5,857 nucleotides of DNA from the NCBI GenBank assembly GCA_000433735.1, contig HF998273.1, forward strand, positions 1-5,857. Direction: 5' to 3'. Below, piece after piece: positions 1 through 5,749 of the stretch (the first letter of the stretch is position 1; each line of letters opens with the position of its first letter). Source of the DNA: Clostridium sp. CAG:167 (GTDB taxonomy: Bacteria; Bacillota; Clostridia; Lachnospirales; Lachnospiraceae). Both the position numbers and the translations under genes were made by a program. The notes beneath the pieces are model-generated. The model had not been told where the DNA came from and did not search any database. It saw only the letters and a program-made list of their open reading frames with translations.

Positions 1-1007
1 CGCCAGCAGCAAAAATAGGGATAACAACGGCCACTGCGGGACGGCTGACCTTTGGCATAACTCATGGAAGCACCACAGTAAGGGCAGCGAAGCAGGCCGC
101 CGCAGAGGTAGTGGGGGCAGGCAGAGGTACTGTGCCGCCAGTTGTCGTTTTTTGCCGGGAAGAGGGCACAGAGCATCTTCCACTCTGCAGCGGTGCAAAG
201 TGGCGTGTGGCGGCCATCGGATAGGATAACAGAGGTCTGGGGGGTATCACTGGACATGCTGGCGGTGGACTCAGCTTGACAACCGGAAGAAACACCCGGC
301 GTCCAGCGTACTTTCCCGGCGTAAAAGGGATTTTGCAAAATATAACGGATACTGCGGCTGTCAAAGGCATGGCCTCGTTTGGTACGGAGCCCCTGACTGT
401 TTAGAAGCCTGGCAATGGAAGTGGGAGAACGGCCGGCCAGGGCATATTCTTTGATCTGTCGGTAAATGGCGGCCTCCGGTTCATAGACTTGGGGGATCAA
501 AGTGCCGGGTGGTTTTTGATACCCCAGAGGCGGCGGACTCTGATATCCGCCGGATAATGCTTTTTCTGTCATGCCGCGGCGTACCTCGCTGGACAGGCGG
601 ATGGAGTAATATTCATCCATCCACTCTATGATGCGCTCGATCAGAGAGGAAAAAGGCCCGTCTGGAAGGGGTTCACTGACAGAGATCACCTGAACATTAT
701 TTTTCTTTAAAAGGGACTTGTATACAATGCTTTCTTCCTGATTTCTGGCAAAACGGCTGAATTTCCATGTGAGGATGTAGTCAGGGTGGGCAGCTTCTTT
801 TGCAAGAGAGATCATTTGCTGAAAATCACTGCGGTTGCTGGCTTTTTTCCCGGAGATACCGGTATCCTGAAACCAGCGGAGGATCTGTATCTTGTGGGCG
901 TCGGCCCAGCGCTGGATCTCCCGTTTTTGGGCGTCCGGCGACAATTCTTCCTGCATATGGGTGGATACCCGGATGTAGCCAAAGGCAGTAGAAAGAGATG
1001 GATTCAT
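1..1007 (-). CDS. Large serine recombinase, 3' end cut by window edge
   Basis: A site-specific DNA recombinase of the large serine (resolvase/invertase plus Recombinase domain) family, which cuts and rejoins DNA through a 5'-phosphoserine link to move or invert elements. Reading the minus strand from the ATG at 1007-1005 gives 335 codons with no stop before position 1. The catalytic domain (about residues 8-145) begins with YIRVST, nucleophile Ser15, and carries DTGISGK (48-54), an Arg-Phe pair in NRSDF (58-62) and KFSRFAR (82-88), all typical. A Recombinase domain follows (about 155-290: PPPLGY, SIARLLNSQG, IRYILQNPFYAGKVRW). The zinc beta-ribbon then starts (YLCGGLLRCPYCGASM, 300-315). Family members usually exceed 450 residues, so the coiled-coil C-terminus lies outside. 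The upstream in-frame stop is at 1040-1038 and this is the first ATG after it, with a weak GGAAG site about 9 nt upstream. The visible part shows no frameshift, so the gene looks intact. It is divergent from the small ORF at 1116-1334. I cannot tell which element it belongs to. Confidence 0.95.
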   Translation of the reverse strand, partial: MNPSLSTAFGYIRVSTHMQEELSPDAQKREIQRWADAHKIQILRWFQDTGISGKKASNRSDFQQMISLAKEAAHPDYILTWKFSRFARNQEESIVYKSLLKKNNVQVISVSEPLPDGPFSSLIERIIEWMDEYYSIRLSSEVRRGMTEKALSGGYQSPPPLGYQKPPGTLIPQVYEPEAAIYRQIKEYALAGRSPTSIARLLNSQGLRTKRGHAFDSRSIRYILQNPFYAGKVRWTPGVSSGCQAESTASMSSDTPQTSVILSDGRHTPLCTAAEWKMLCALFPAKNDNWRHSTSACPHYLCGGLLRCPYCGASMSYAKGQPSRSGRCYPYFCCW

Positions 1008-1049
1008 AAAAACACTTCCGGAAGGATTTGTTATACTTTATGAAAGAAA

Positions 1050-1085
1050 GCAGGTCCTTCATGTTGGATAATCCGAAGATCCTGC
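1050..1085. repeat. Imperfect 36-bp inverted repeat upstream of the recombinase
   Basis: The arms GCAGGTCCTTC (1050-1060) and GAAGATCCTGC (1075-1085) pair at 9 of 11 positions around a 14-nt centre. The midpoint falls between G1067 and A1068. It sits 43 bp upstream of the recombinase start and 31 bp upstream of the ATG at 1116. It could be an operator for the divergent genes, a recombination half-site pair, or an RNA hairpin. Nothing in the sequence decides between these. Confidence 0.4.
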
Positions 1086-1115
1086 ACATAGAATAAAAAG
1101 CAGGAGCGTTAAAAA

Positions 1116-1163
1116 ATGAAGTTTGTCAAAATGTCAAAGGGCAGAATAGCAAAGAGAGGTTGA
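1116..1163 (+). CDS. 15-codon leader-like ORF, in frame with the next ORF
   Basis: The ATG at 1116 follows an AGGAG ribosome binding site (1102-1106, 9-nt spacing) and encodes a very basic peptide, MKFVKMSKGRIAKRG, ending at TGA 1161-1163. It is in the same frame as the 54-codon ORF at 1170-1334, with only two codons (ACG GCC) between the stop and the GTG. It may be a translated leader coupled to that ORF. It may instead be the original 5' end of a 72-residue protein broken by a point mutation to TGA. No promoter is clear upstream. The quality of the ribosome binding site is the main reason to list it. Confidence 0.3.
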   Translation: MKFVKMSKGRIAKRG

Positions 1164-1169
1164 ACGGCC

Positions 1170-1334
1170 GTGAATTCAAAGAAAGAAATCATCCATAACC
1201 ACCTGGAAACAGGAGAGAAGACGGTATCCTGGGAGGAATTGTCCGAAGAACAAAAGAAGAACCGGGCCAGACAGATTTTTGCTACACTGGCCCATTCTCT
1301 GGGATACAGAGAAAAAGAACAAAGGATTGATTGA
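1170..1334 (+). CDS. Small hypothetical protein (54 aa), GTG start
   Basis: I do not recognise the family. The ORF encodes a charged, probably helical cytosolic protein with no signal peptide or membrane segment. Its most distinctive stretches are TVSWEELSEEQKKNRARQ (about residues 18-35) and IFATLAHSLGYREKEQ (36-51). The start is taken as GTG 1170, preceded by GAGAGG (1154-1159, 10-nt spacing). No ATG lies in frame between the TGA at 1161 and the stop, so a non-ATG start is required if the ORF is expressed alone. It is divergent from the serine recombinase, which would suit a small regulator or cargo gene of the same element, but this is inference from position only. The stop codon TGA 1332-1334 lies inside the -35 element of the next promoter. 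Codon use looks coding (charged amphipathic pattern, no rare runs). It could also be the remnant of the longer frame starting at 1116. Confidence 0.55.
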   Translation: MNSKKEIIHNHLETGEKTVSWEELSEEQKKNRARQIFATLAHSLGYREKEQRID

Positions 1335-1359
1335 CAGCAATTTTTCATATCGGTATAAT
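1331..1359 (+). promoter_or_regulatory. Exact-consensus sigma-A promoter of the symporter gene
   Basis: TTGACA (1331-1336), a 17-nt spacer and TATAAT (1354-1359) match the housekeeping sigma consensus at 12 of 12 positions with optimal spacing. Transcription should start near 1366, leaving a leader of about 20 nt that holds the ribosome binding site AGAGGAG (1374-1380). The -35 hexamer contains the TGA stop of the small ORF, so the promoter is embedded in the end of that gene. No operator-like dyad or 11-bp box is visible around it, suggesting strong and largely unregulated initiation. Confidence 0.85.
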
Positions 1360-1387
1360 AAAAAATATCAAATAGAGGAGAAGACAA

Positions 1388-2710
1388 ATGAAAAGCAGAG
1401 AATCTTTTAAAAGCCAGTGGGGATTTGTGCTGGCGTGTATCGGATCGGCCGTAGGAATGGGAAATATCTGGATGTTTCCAACCAGAGTGTCCCTGTATGG
1501 CGGCGGATCTTTTTTGATCCCGTATTTTATTTTTGTAGCATTGATCGGGTTTACCGGTGTCATTGGTGAAATGAGTTTTGGACGGGCTACTAAGTCAGGA
1601 CCTGTCAGAGCCTTTGGACTGGCATGTAAAAAGAAGGGAAAAGGTGCTCTGGGAGAGTGGCTGGGAGCCATTCCGGTTCTTGGATCCCTGGCTATGGCCA
1701 TCGGTTATACCGTTGTTATGGGATGGATCGTGAAGTATGCATGGGGTGCCATCAGCGGTGCCACGCTGGCACCGGCAGATGTAGATGAGTTTGCCGGCAG
1801 TTTTGGTTCCATGGCTGCCGCCTTTGGAAATAACGGCTGGCAGATCGGAGCCATTGTTTTGTGTATGCTGATCTTGATGTTAGGGGTCAGCGGAGGGATC
1901 GAGCGGGCCAACAAAGTGATGATGCCCGGCTTTTTCCTTTTGTTTGTGGGACTGGCTGTTTATGTGGCATTTCAGCCGGGCTCGGTGGAAGGATACAAAT
2001 ATATTTTTCGTATTGACCCGGCGGCACTGGCCAGACCGGATACATGGATTTTTGCCCTGGGACAGGCTTTTTTCTCCCTGTCAGTGGCAGGAAACGGTAC
2101 TCTGATCTACGGATCCTACCTGTCGGACAGGGAAAATATTCCGGCGTCTGCCGCCAGAGTAGCTGTTTTTGATACATTGGCTGCTTTGCTGGCTGCCCTG
2201 GTGATCATACCGGCTATGGCCACCACGGGAGCTAAATTAGATCAGGGAGGCCCGGGACTTCTGTTCATTTTCCTGCCTGCACTGATGAAAGGAATGCCCG
2301 GAGGACGGATCATCTGTATCATCTTTTTTGTGGCCGTTGTGTTTGCAGGTATGTCGTCTTTGATCAATCTGTATGAGGCGCCGATCGCCACCGTACAGGA
2401 AAAGTTAAAATTAAAACGAGTGCCATCCTGCGGTGTCATCGCCGGCATCGGTCTGGTTGTGTCCCTTCTGATCCAAGGTATCGTATCAGACTGGATGGAT
2501 GTGCTTTCTATCTACATCTGCCCGCTGGGTGCCGGACTGGCAGGCATTATGTTCTTCTATGTCTGTGGAAAAAAATATGTGGAAACCCAGGTAAATAAAG
2601 GGCGGGAGACGCCGCTTACCAAATGGTTCTATCCGGTCTGCCGGTATATATATGTTCCGGTGTGCTTTCTGGTGCTGATACTGGGGATTGCCCTGGGCGG
2701 CATTGGCTGA
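1388..2710 (+). CDS. Sodium-dependent transporter, NSS (SNF) family, 11 TM helices
   Basis: An inner-membrane Na+-coupled symporter of the LeuT-fold neurotransmitter:sodium symporter family, probably importing an amino acid. The 440 residues give 11 predicted helices (about 12-33, 40-62, 88-118, 152-170, 178-194, 219-244, 254-280, 305-335, 348-365, 370-394, 412-437), the usual count for bacterial members, which lack TM12. TM1 has the signature GSAVGMGNIWMFP (19-31) with Na+-site residues Ala21, Val22 and Asn26. TM3 keeps the pocket Tyr (Tyr107). TM6 keeps the gate Phe229 in FSLSVAGNG. TM8 keeps the Na2-site Ser pair in AGMSS (320-324). Relative to LeuT, Met29 replaces the gate Arg30, Gly235 replaces the pocket residue Phe259, and Asp262 occupies the chloride-region position of Asn286; these are hand alignments. 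The larger pocket would fit an aromatic substrate, as in the Tyt1 subgroup, but the substrate is not proven. The start is ATG 1388, 7 nt after AGAGGAG, driven by the consensus promoter at 1331-1359. Confidence 0.93.
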   Translation: MKSRESFKSQWGFVLACIGSAVGMGNIWMFPTRVSLYGGGSFLIPYFIFVALIGFTGVIGEMSFGRATKSGPVRAFGLACKKKGKGALGEWLGAIPVLGSLAMAIGYTVVMGWIVKYAWGAISGATLAPADVDEFAGSFGSMAAAFGNNGWQIGAIVLCMLILMLGVSGGIERANKVMMPGFFLLFVGLAVYVAFQPGSVEGYKYIFRIDPAALARPDTWIFALGQAFFSLSVAGNGTLIYGSYLSDRENIPASAARVAVFDTLAALLAALVIIPAMATTGAKLDQGGPGLLFIFLPALMKGMPGGRIICIIFFVAVVFAGMSSLINLYEAPIATVQEKLKLKRVPSCGVIAGIGLVVSLLIQGIVSDWMDVLSIYICPLGAGLAGIMFFYVCGKKYVETQVNKGRETPLTKWFYPVCRYIYVPVCFLVLILGIALGGIG

Positions 2711-2746
2711 TAAATGATGCAACAAAGATACAAAAATCATTATAAT
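2710..2746 (+). promoter_or_regulatory. Promoter with tandem 11-bp boxes before the response regulator operon
   Basis: A perfect -10 TATAAT (2741-2746) has only a poor -35 match (ATGCAA 2717-2722, 3 of 6, 18-nt spacer). Instead, two adjacent 11-bp units lie upstream: ATAAATGATGC (2710-2720) and AACAAAGATAC (2721-2731), each ending in GATRC. The second ends 9 bp before the -10. The pair matches the block at 5656-5677 at 17 of 22 positions. Such tandem repeats over a weak -35 are typical of OmpR/PhoB-type activator sites, so autoregulation by the adjacent regulator is inferred. A dyad AATGAT (2713-2718)/ATCATT (2736-2741) is an alternative reading. The first box touches the last base of the symporter stop codon. 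Confidence 0.6.
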
Positions 2747-2774
2747 AAAACTCATCAAGCCAGGGAGGTATGAT

Positions 2775-3428
2775 ATGGCAGAGATATTGATCGTAGAAGA
2801 CGAAGAACCCATCTCTAACCTGATCAAAATGAGTTTGAAAAAGGCCGGCTATCAATGCAGACAGGCATTTGATGGTTATGAGGCGGCGGATTGTATGGAA
2901 AAAGACCGGTTTGATCTGATCTTGCTGGACATTATGCTGCCGGGGATCGATGGCTATGAATTGTTGGAATACAGTAAATTAAATAAAACGCCGGTTATTT
3001 TTATCACCGCTATGGGAGATCTGAATGACCGGGTAAAAGGACTGCGGGCAGGAGCGGATGACTACATTACCAAGCCTTTTGAAATGATCGAGTTGCTGGC
3101 AAGGGTGGAGACGGTTTTGCGCCGCTATCATAAAACAGAGGACGAAATCCAGGTGCTGGATGCGATGATCAATATCCCGTCCCGCACCGTTATGCAGAAT
3201 GGGCAACAGGTTGAACTGACTATGAAAGAGTTCGATCTGTTGCTGTTTTTGGTGCGCAATAAAAACATTGCCCTGTACCGGGAAACTATTTATGAAAATG
3301 TGTGGGAAAATGATTATATGGGAGACAGCCGCACCGTAGACCTTCACATCCAGAGACTGCGCAAAAAGATGAACTGGGGAAAGTTCATCAAAGCGGTGTA
3401 CAAAGTAGGATACCGACTGGAGGTGTAG
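2775..3428 (+). CDS. OmpR/PhoB-family response regulator
   Basis: A two-component DNA-binding response regulator of 217 residues, the normal length for the family. The receiver domain (1-118) has the acidic pair Glu8/Asp9, phosphoacceptor Asp52 in LLDIMLPGIDGYE, Thr78 in FITA and Lys100 in DYITKPFE. The winged-helix output domain (about 125-217) contains LTMKEFDLLLFLV (148-160), the recognition-helix region SRTVDLHIQRLRKKM (185-199) and the wing VYKVGYRLEV (208-217). It should be phosphorylated by the kinase encoded 1 nt downstream and bind direct repeats as a dimer. The start is ATG 2775 with GGGAGG (2763-2768, 6-nt spacing); an ATG at 2770 is in another frame. The likely target sites are the 11-bp boxes at 2710-2731 and 5656-5699. 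All key residues are present. I cannot assign a named orthologue such as PhoP or VanR with confidence. Confidence 0.96.
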   Translation: MAEILIVEDEEPISNLIKMSLKKAGYQCRQAFDGYEAADCMEKDRFDLILLDIMLPGIDGYELLEYSKLNKTPVIFITAMGDLNDRVKGLRAGADDYITKPFEMIELLARVETVLRRYHKTEDEIQVLDAMINIPSRTVMQNGQQVELTMKEFDLLLFLVRNKNIALYRETIYENVWENDYMGDSRTVDLHIQRLRKKMNWGKFIKAVYKVGYRLEV

Positions 3429-3429
3429 C

Positions 3430-4848
3430 GTGAAATTATATACAAAAATATTTCTTAGTTTCTTTATTCTCATCGCTGCCGCCTTCTGTCTCTGTGGAAC
3501 ATGGATGATTTCGGCGTCTTTCGACGCGGCGAAGAAGCGGGAGATCCAGATGGGAATGAGCCGGAATGAACTATACCGCACCACCTTTCGCAGTGCGGCA
3601 GACTCCGTGCCGGCGGACTATTTTACTACTCACCATTCTCTGCGGGAGATCGTTGTGGCGTTAAAAGACGGCATGGATGATAAAAACGGCGCATTTTGTC
3701 TGTATGATGAAAATAAAAATATTGTTTACTCTACCATAGAAGAAAAGCAGGATGTGGCTTTACTTGAAAAAGTAGACAAGCAGCATAAGGCTTATAAGAT
3801 TGAGGAAAAAGATGGTAAATACACATTAAGAGTAGTCAGTTACATGATGCTGTCTGCCAACTTTAAGGGATACTATGTAGAGACCCAGACCAACATTGGG
3901 TCTGCCTATACACAGCGGCAGGATATGGTGAGAATGTATCATTATATCGTATGTGTGGTGCTTCTTTGCTGTGTGATCGTGTCCCTGATCCTGTCTTATT
4001 TCCTCACTTACCGCATCCGGGGATTGTCGTTATCCGCCAGAGCGTTTGCAGACGGCGACATGGACCGGAGGGCCCTGGTAAGGGGAAAAGATGAAGTGGC
4101 GGTGCTGTCAGCTGATTTTAACCAGATGGCGGACAGCCTTCAGGAAAAAATGCAGGAACTGGAAGAACATGCCAAAAGCCAGGAGGCCTTTACGGCGGCA
4201 TTCGCCCATGAACTGAAGACCCCCCTCACTTCTATTATCGGCTATGCGGAACTGATCCGGTCCATGGCCCTGTCCAAGGAAGAGGAAATGACAGCAGCGG
4301 ATTACATCTATTCCCAGGGAAAAAGACTGGAATCCCTTTCTTACAAACTGCTGGATCTGTTTGTGCTGCAGCAGGGACAAAAGCCGGAAAGCCCGGTAAA
4401 GATGGAAAAAGTGGGAGAAGAAACGAAAGAGATCATGGCACCGGTCCTGGCAAAAAAACAGCAGAGACTGACGCTTTGGATGGAACCGTTTACATTGACA
4501 GGAGAAAAAGATCTGCTGATTTCCCTGCTTTGTAATCTGATCGATAATGCCAGAAAGGCCTCCGGAGAGGGAAAGAAAATAACCGTCCGGGGCACAAAAG
4601 AAGAGGATGGTTATCAGCTGACAGTAGCCGATGAAGGAAAAGGAATCCCGACAGAGGAAATTCACAAGATTTTTGCCCCATTTTATATGGTGGACAAGTC
4701 CCGCTCCCGCAAAGAGGGAGGCGCCGGACTGGGAATGTCGTTGTGCGCTGAAATTTTACGCCTGCACGGAGCACAGTGGAAGATAGAGAGCAAAGAAGGA
4801 CAGGGAACCTGCATATATCTGCATTTTCCGGAAAAGGAGGAGCCATGA
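3430..4848 (+). CDS. Sensor histidine kinase, membrane bound
   Basis: The cognate sensor kinase (472 residues). TM1 (about 6-28) and TM2 (about 172-195) bracket a roughly 140-residue extracytoplasmic sensing region with no recognisable ligand motif. It contains stretches such as FCLYDENKNIVYST that recall a PAS-like/Cache fold; this is inference only. A HAMP linker (about 190-243) is followed by the dimerisation helix with phospho-accepting His260 in FAHELKTPLTSIIGYAE. The ATPase domain has the N box NLIDNARKAS (Asn373), G1 box DEGKGIP (401-407), F box IFAPFYMVD and G2 box GGAGLGMSL. The start is GTG 3430, 1 nt after the regulator stop, with GGAGG (3419-3423) inside the regulator gene, so translation is probably coupled. 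The stop overlaps the start of the next gene (ATGA, 4845-4848). TM1 and TM2 together hold five Cys residues (20, 22, 175, 180, 181), a small oddity. It is an ordinary HisKA-type kinase with no missing motif. Confidence 0.95.
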   Translation: MKLYTKIFLSFFILIAAAFCLCGTWMISASFDAAKKREIQMGMSRNELYRTTFRSAADSVPADYFTTHHSLREIVVALKDGMDDKNGAFCLYDENKNIVYSTIEEKQDVALLEKVDKQHKAYKIEEKDGKYTLRVVSYMMLSANFKGYYVETQTNIGSAYTQRQDMVRMYHYIVCVVLLCCVIVSLILSYFLTYRIRGLSLSARAFADGDMDRRALVRGKDEVAVLSADFNQMADSLQEKMQELEEHAKSQEAFTAAFAHELKTPLTSIIGYAELIRSMALSKEEEMTAADYIYSQGKRLESLSYKLLDLFVLQQGQKPESPVKMEKVGEETKEIMAPVLAKKQQRLTLWMEPFTLTGEKDLLISLLCNLIDNARKASGEGKKITVRGTKEEDGYQLTVADEGKGIPTEEIHKIFAPFYMVDKSRSRKEGGAGLGMSLCAEILRLHGAQWKIESKEGQGTCIYLHFPEKEEP

Positions 4849-5663
4849 AAAAGATACTGAAAGCATTGGCCTTTCTCAGCCTGGTTGCCCTGGCTGCCAT
4901 CGCGGCTGTGAAACTGCCGGACTGGATTGCAGCTGGGGGCAAAGATGCCGGAGTGGTAGTAGTGGATGACACAACGGATCAAAGCGGATCAAGATCTGTC
5001 AGAACATATGAGGATACATTGAAGATTTTGGCGTCCGGCGCAGAAAGCACAAAACTATTTGAGACCAAAAGCCTGGATCAGCTGTTAAAGTACGATGAAT
5101 CCTTTATGAAAAAACTGGAAAAACAGTTGAGCCAGTTTGCCAAGATCAAAGGACTGGATTTTTCTATCTCCGAAAAACAGTTGAAAAAGAATTTTACCAA
5201 GGCCGGTTATTACAATATACGGGACAATGAAAACGGAACCAACGGCCTGTCTCTGTGGTGCCTTTCCTTTAAGAATAAGAAAAAAGGAACCAGGTACCTC
5301 ATTGGCTTTGACCTGGAGCAGGAGAAGATCTTTTATTATGAGGAGAAAAAGACTACCAAATTATATTCTTATAAAGATGACGGAAAACTGTTGGTTTACC
5401 GGATTGGTGCGGCACTTGCCAAGTATTACGGTGTCCAGAAGATCGGGAATGAGCTGAACTATTACGATGGTGTGTTAAGTGGCTATCAGACCGTTGAGTA
5501 CGGAACCGTAAACATTCCTTTGAACCTTTATTTTTATGAAAGAAAGGACGGTGTTACCTATAATGCTTTTTCTTTTAATTTTGGCGGAATCTTCTTTGAT
5601 GACAGTATAAAGAATGAAGGTAAAACGGCGATGTTCGATTCATCCACCGCTATGATAAAATGA
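4845..5663 (+). CDS. Exported or membrane-anchored protein of unknown function, TCS operon third gene
   Basis: I do not recognise this 272-residue protein. Residues 1-24 (MKKILKALAF then a Leu/Ala/Val-rich core) form a signal peptide or N-terminal anchor with no lipobox Cys, so the rest should lie outside the membrane. A low-complexity linker follows (about 30-50: VVVVDDTTDQSGS), then a helical, Lys-rich segment (55-120) and a beta-rich, Tyr/Phe-rich C-terminal half (about 121-255, e.g. YLIGFDLEQEKIFYYEE and NLYFYERKDGVTYNAFSF). A single Cys (139) suggests no disulphides. The start at ATG 4845 is chosen because AAGGAGG (about 4834-4840) precedes it by 4-5 nt and because it overlaps the kinase stop in ATGA. 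An earlier in-frame ATG at 4776 lies inside the kinase gene, lacks a ribosome binding site and would bury the signal peptide. Translational coupling to the kinase implies a role in the same pathway, such as an accessory of the sensor or an output at the cell surface; this is inferred from context. Confidence 0.88.
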   Translation: MKKILKALAFLSLVALAAIAAVKLPDWIAAGGKDAGVVVVDDTTDQSGSRSVRTYEDTLKILASGAESTKLFETKSLDQLLKYDESFMKKLEKQLSQFAKIKGLDFSISEKQLKKNFTKAGYYNIRDNENGTNGLSLWCLSFKNKKKGTRYLIGFDLEQEKIFYYEEKKTTKLYSYKDDGKLLVYRIGAALAKYYGVQKIGNELNYYDGVLSGYQTVEYGTVNIPLNLYFYERKDGVTYNAFSFNFGGIFFDDSIKNEGKTAMFDSSTAMIK

Positions 5664-5715
5664 TACAACTTAGATACTTTTTGCATGAAATTTAGATGCA
5701 TCTGCTGTCTATAAT
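5656..5715 (+). promoter_or_regulatory. Promoter with four tandem 11-bp boxes, predicted response regulator target
   Basis: Four consecutive 11-bp units run from 5656 to 5699: TAAAATGATAC, AACTTAGATAC, TTTTTGCATGA and AATTTAGATGC. Units 2 and 4 agree at 9 of 11 positions, 22 bp apart. Units 1-2 match the block before the response regulator (2710-2731) at 17 of 22. The last unit ends 10 bp before TATAAT (5710-5715), and no -35 hexamer lies at 16-18 bp (GAAATT at 17 bp; TTGCAT is too far at 23 bp). Unit 1 covers the TGA of the preceding gene. An overlapping dyad, TGCAT (5682-5686)/ATGCA (5696-5700), is an alternative operator reading. I infer activation by the OmpR-type regulator of this window. 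Confidence 0.6.
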
Positions 5716-5749
5716 AACCTCATAAACCCAAAGGAGGTATTGACAACAG

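Noticed and set aside
62..370. Minus-strand ORF of 102 codons
   Set aside because: It is a shifted-frame shadow of the serine recombinase, with no recognisable domain and Pro/Ser-rich noise.
1015..1024. Perfect 10-bp palindrome CTTCCGGAAG just upstream of the recombinase start
   Set aside because: It does not extend beyond 10 bp, and part of it is explained by the GGAAG ribosome binding site.
1030..1058. Minus-strand promoter for the recombinase, with TATAAC (1035-1030) as -10
   Set aside because: No -35 hexamer with more than about half matches at 16-19 bp, and no extended -10. The hexamer alone in AT-rich DNA is weak evidence.
1047..1104. Direct repeat AAAGCAGG at 1047-1054 and 1097-1104 as possible attachment-site repeats
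   Set aside because: Only 8 bp and no similarity beyond; the second copy is part of a normal ribosome binding site region.
2711..2774. Terminator between the symporter and the response regulator
   Set aside because: No GC-rich stem followed by a T run; the AATGAT/ATCATT dyad has a weak 6-bp stem with a 17-nt loop. Readthrough remains possible.
2979..3584. Minus-strand ORF of 201 codons, antisense to the regulator and kinase genes
   Set aside because: Long only because of the codon pattern of the opposite strand; the plus-strand frames have complete receiver, winged-helix and kinase motifs.
4776..4844. N-terminal extension of the third operon gene from ATG 4776
   Set aside because: It lies within the kinase coding region, has no ribosome binding site and would put 23 charged residues before a clear signal sequence; ATG 4845 has AAGGAGG and the ATGA overlap.
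5664..5709. Terminator after the three-gene operon, from the TGCAT/ATGCA dyad
   Set aside because: Only a 5-bp AT-rich stem and no following T run; the 11-bp repeat phase explains the sequence better.
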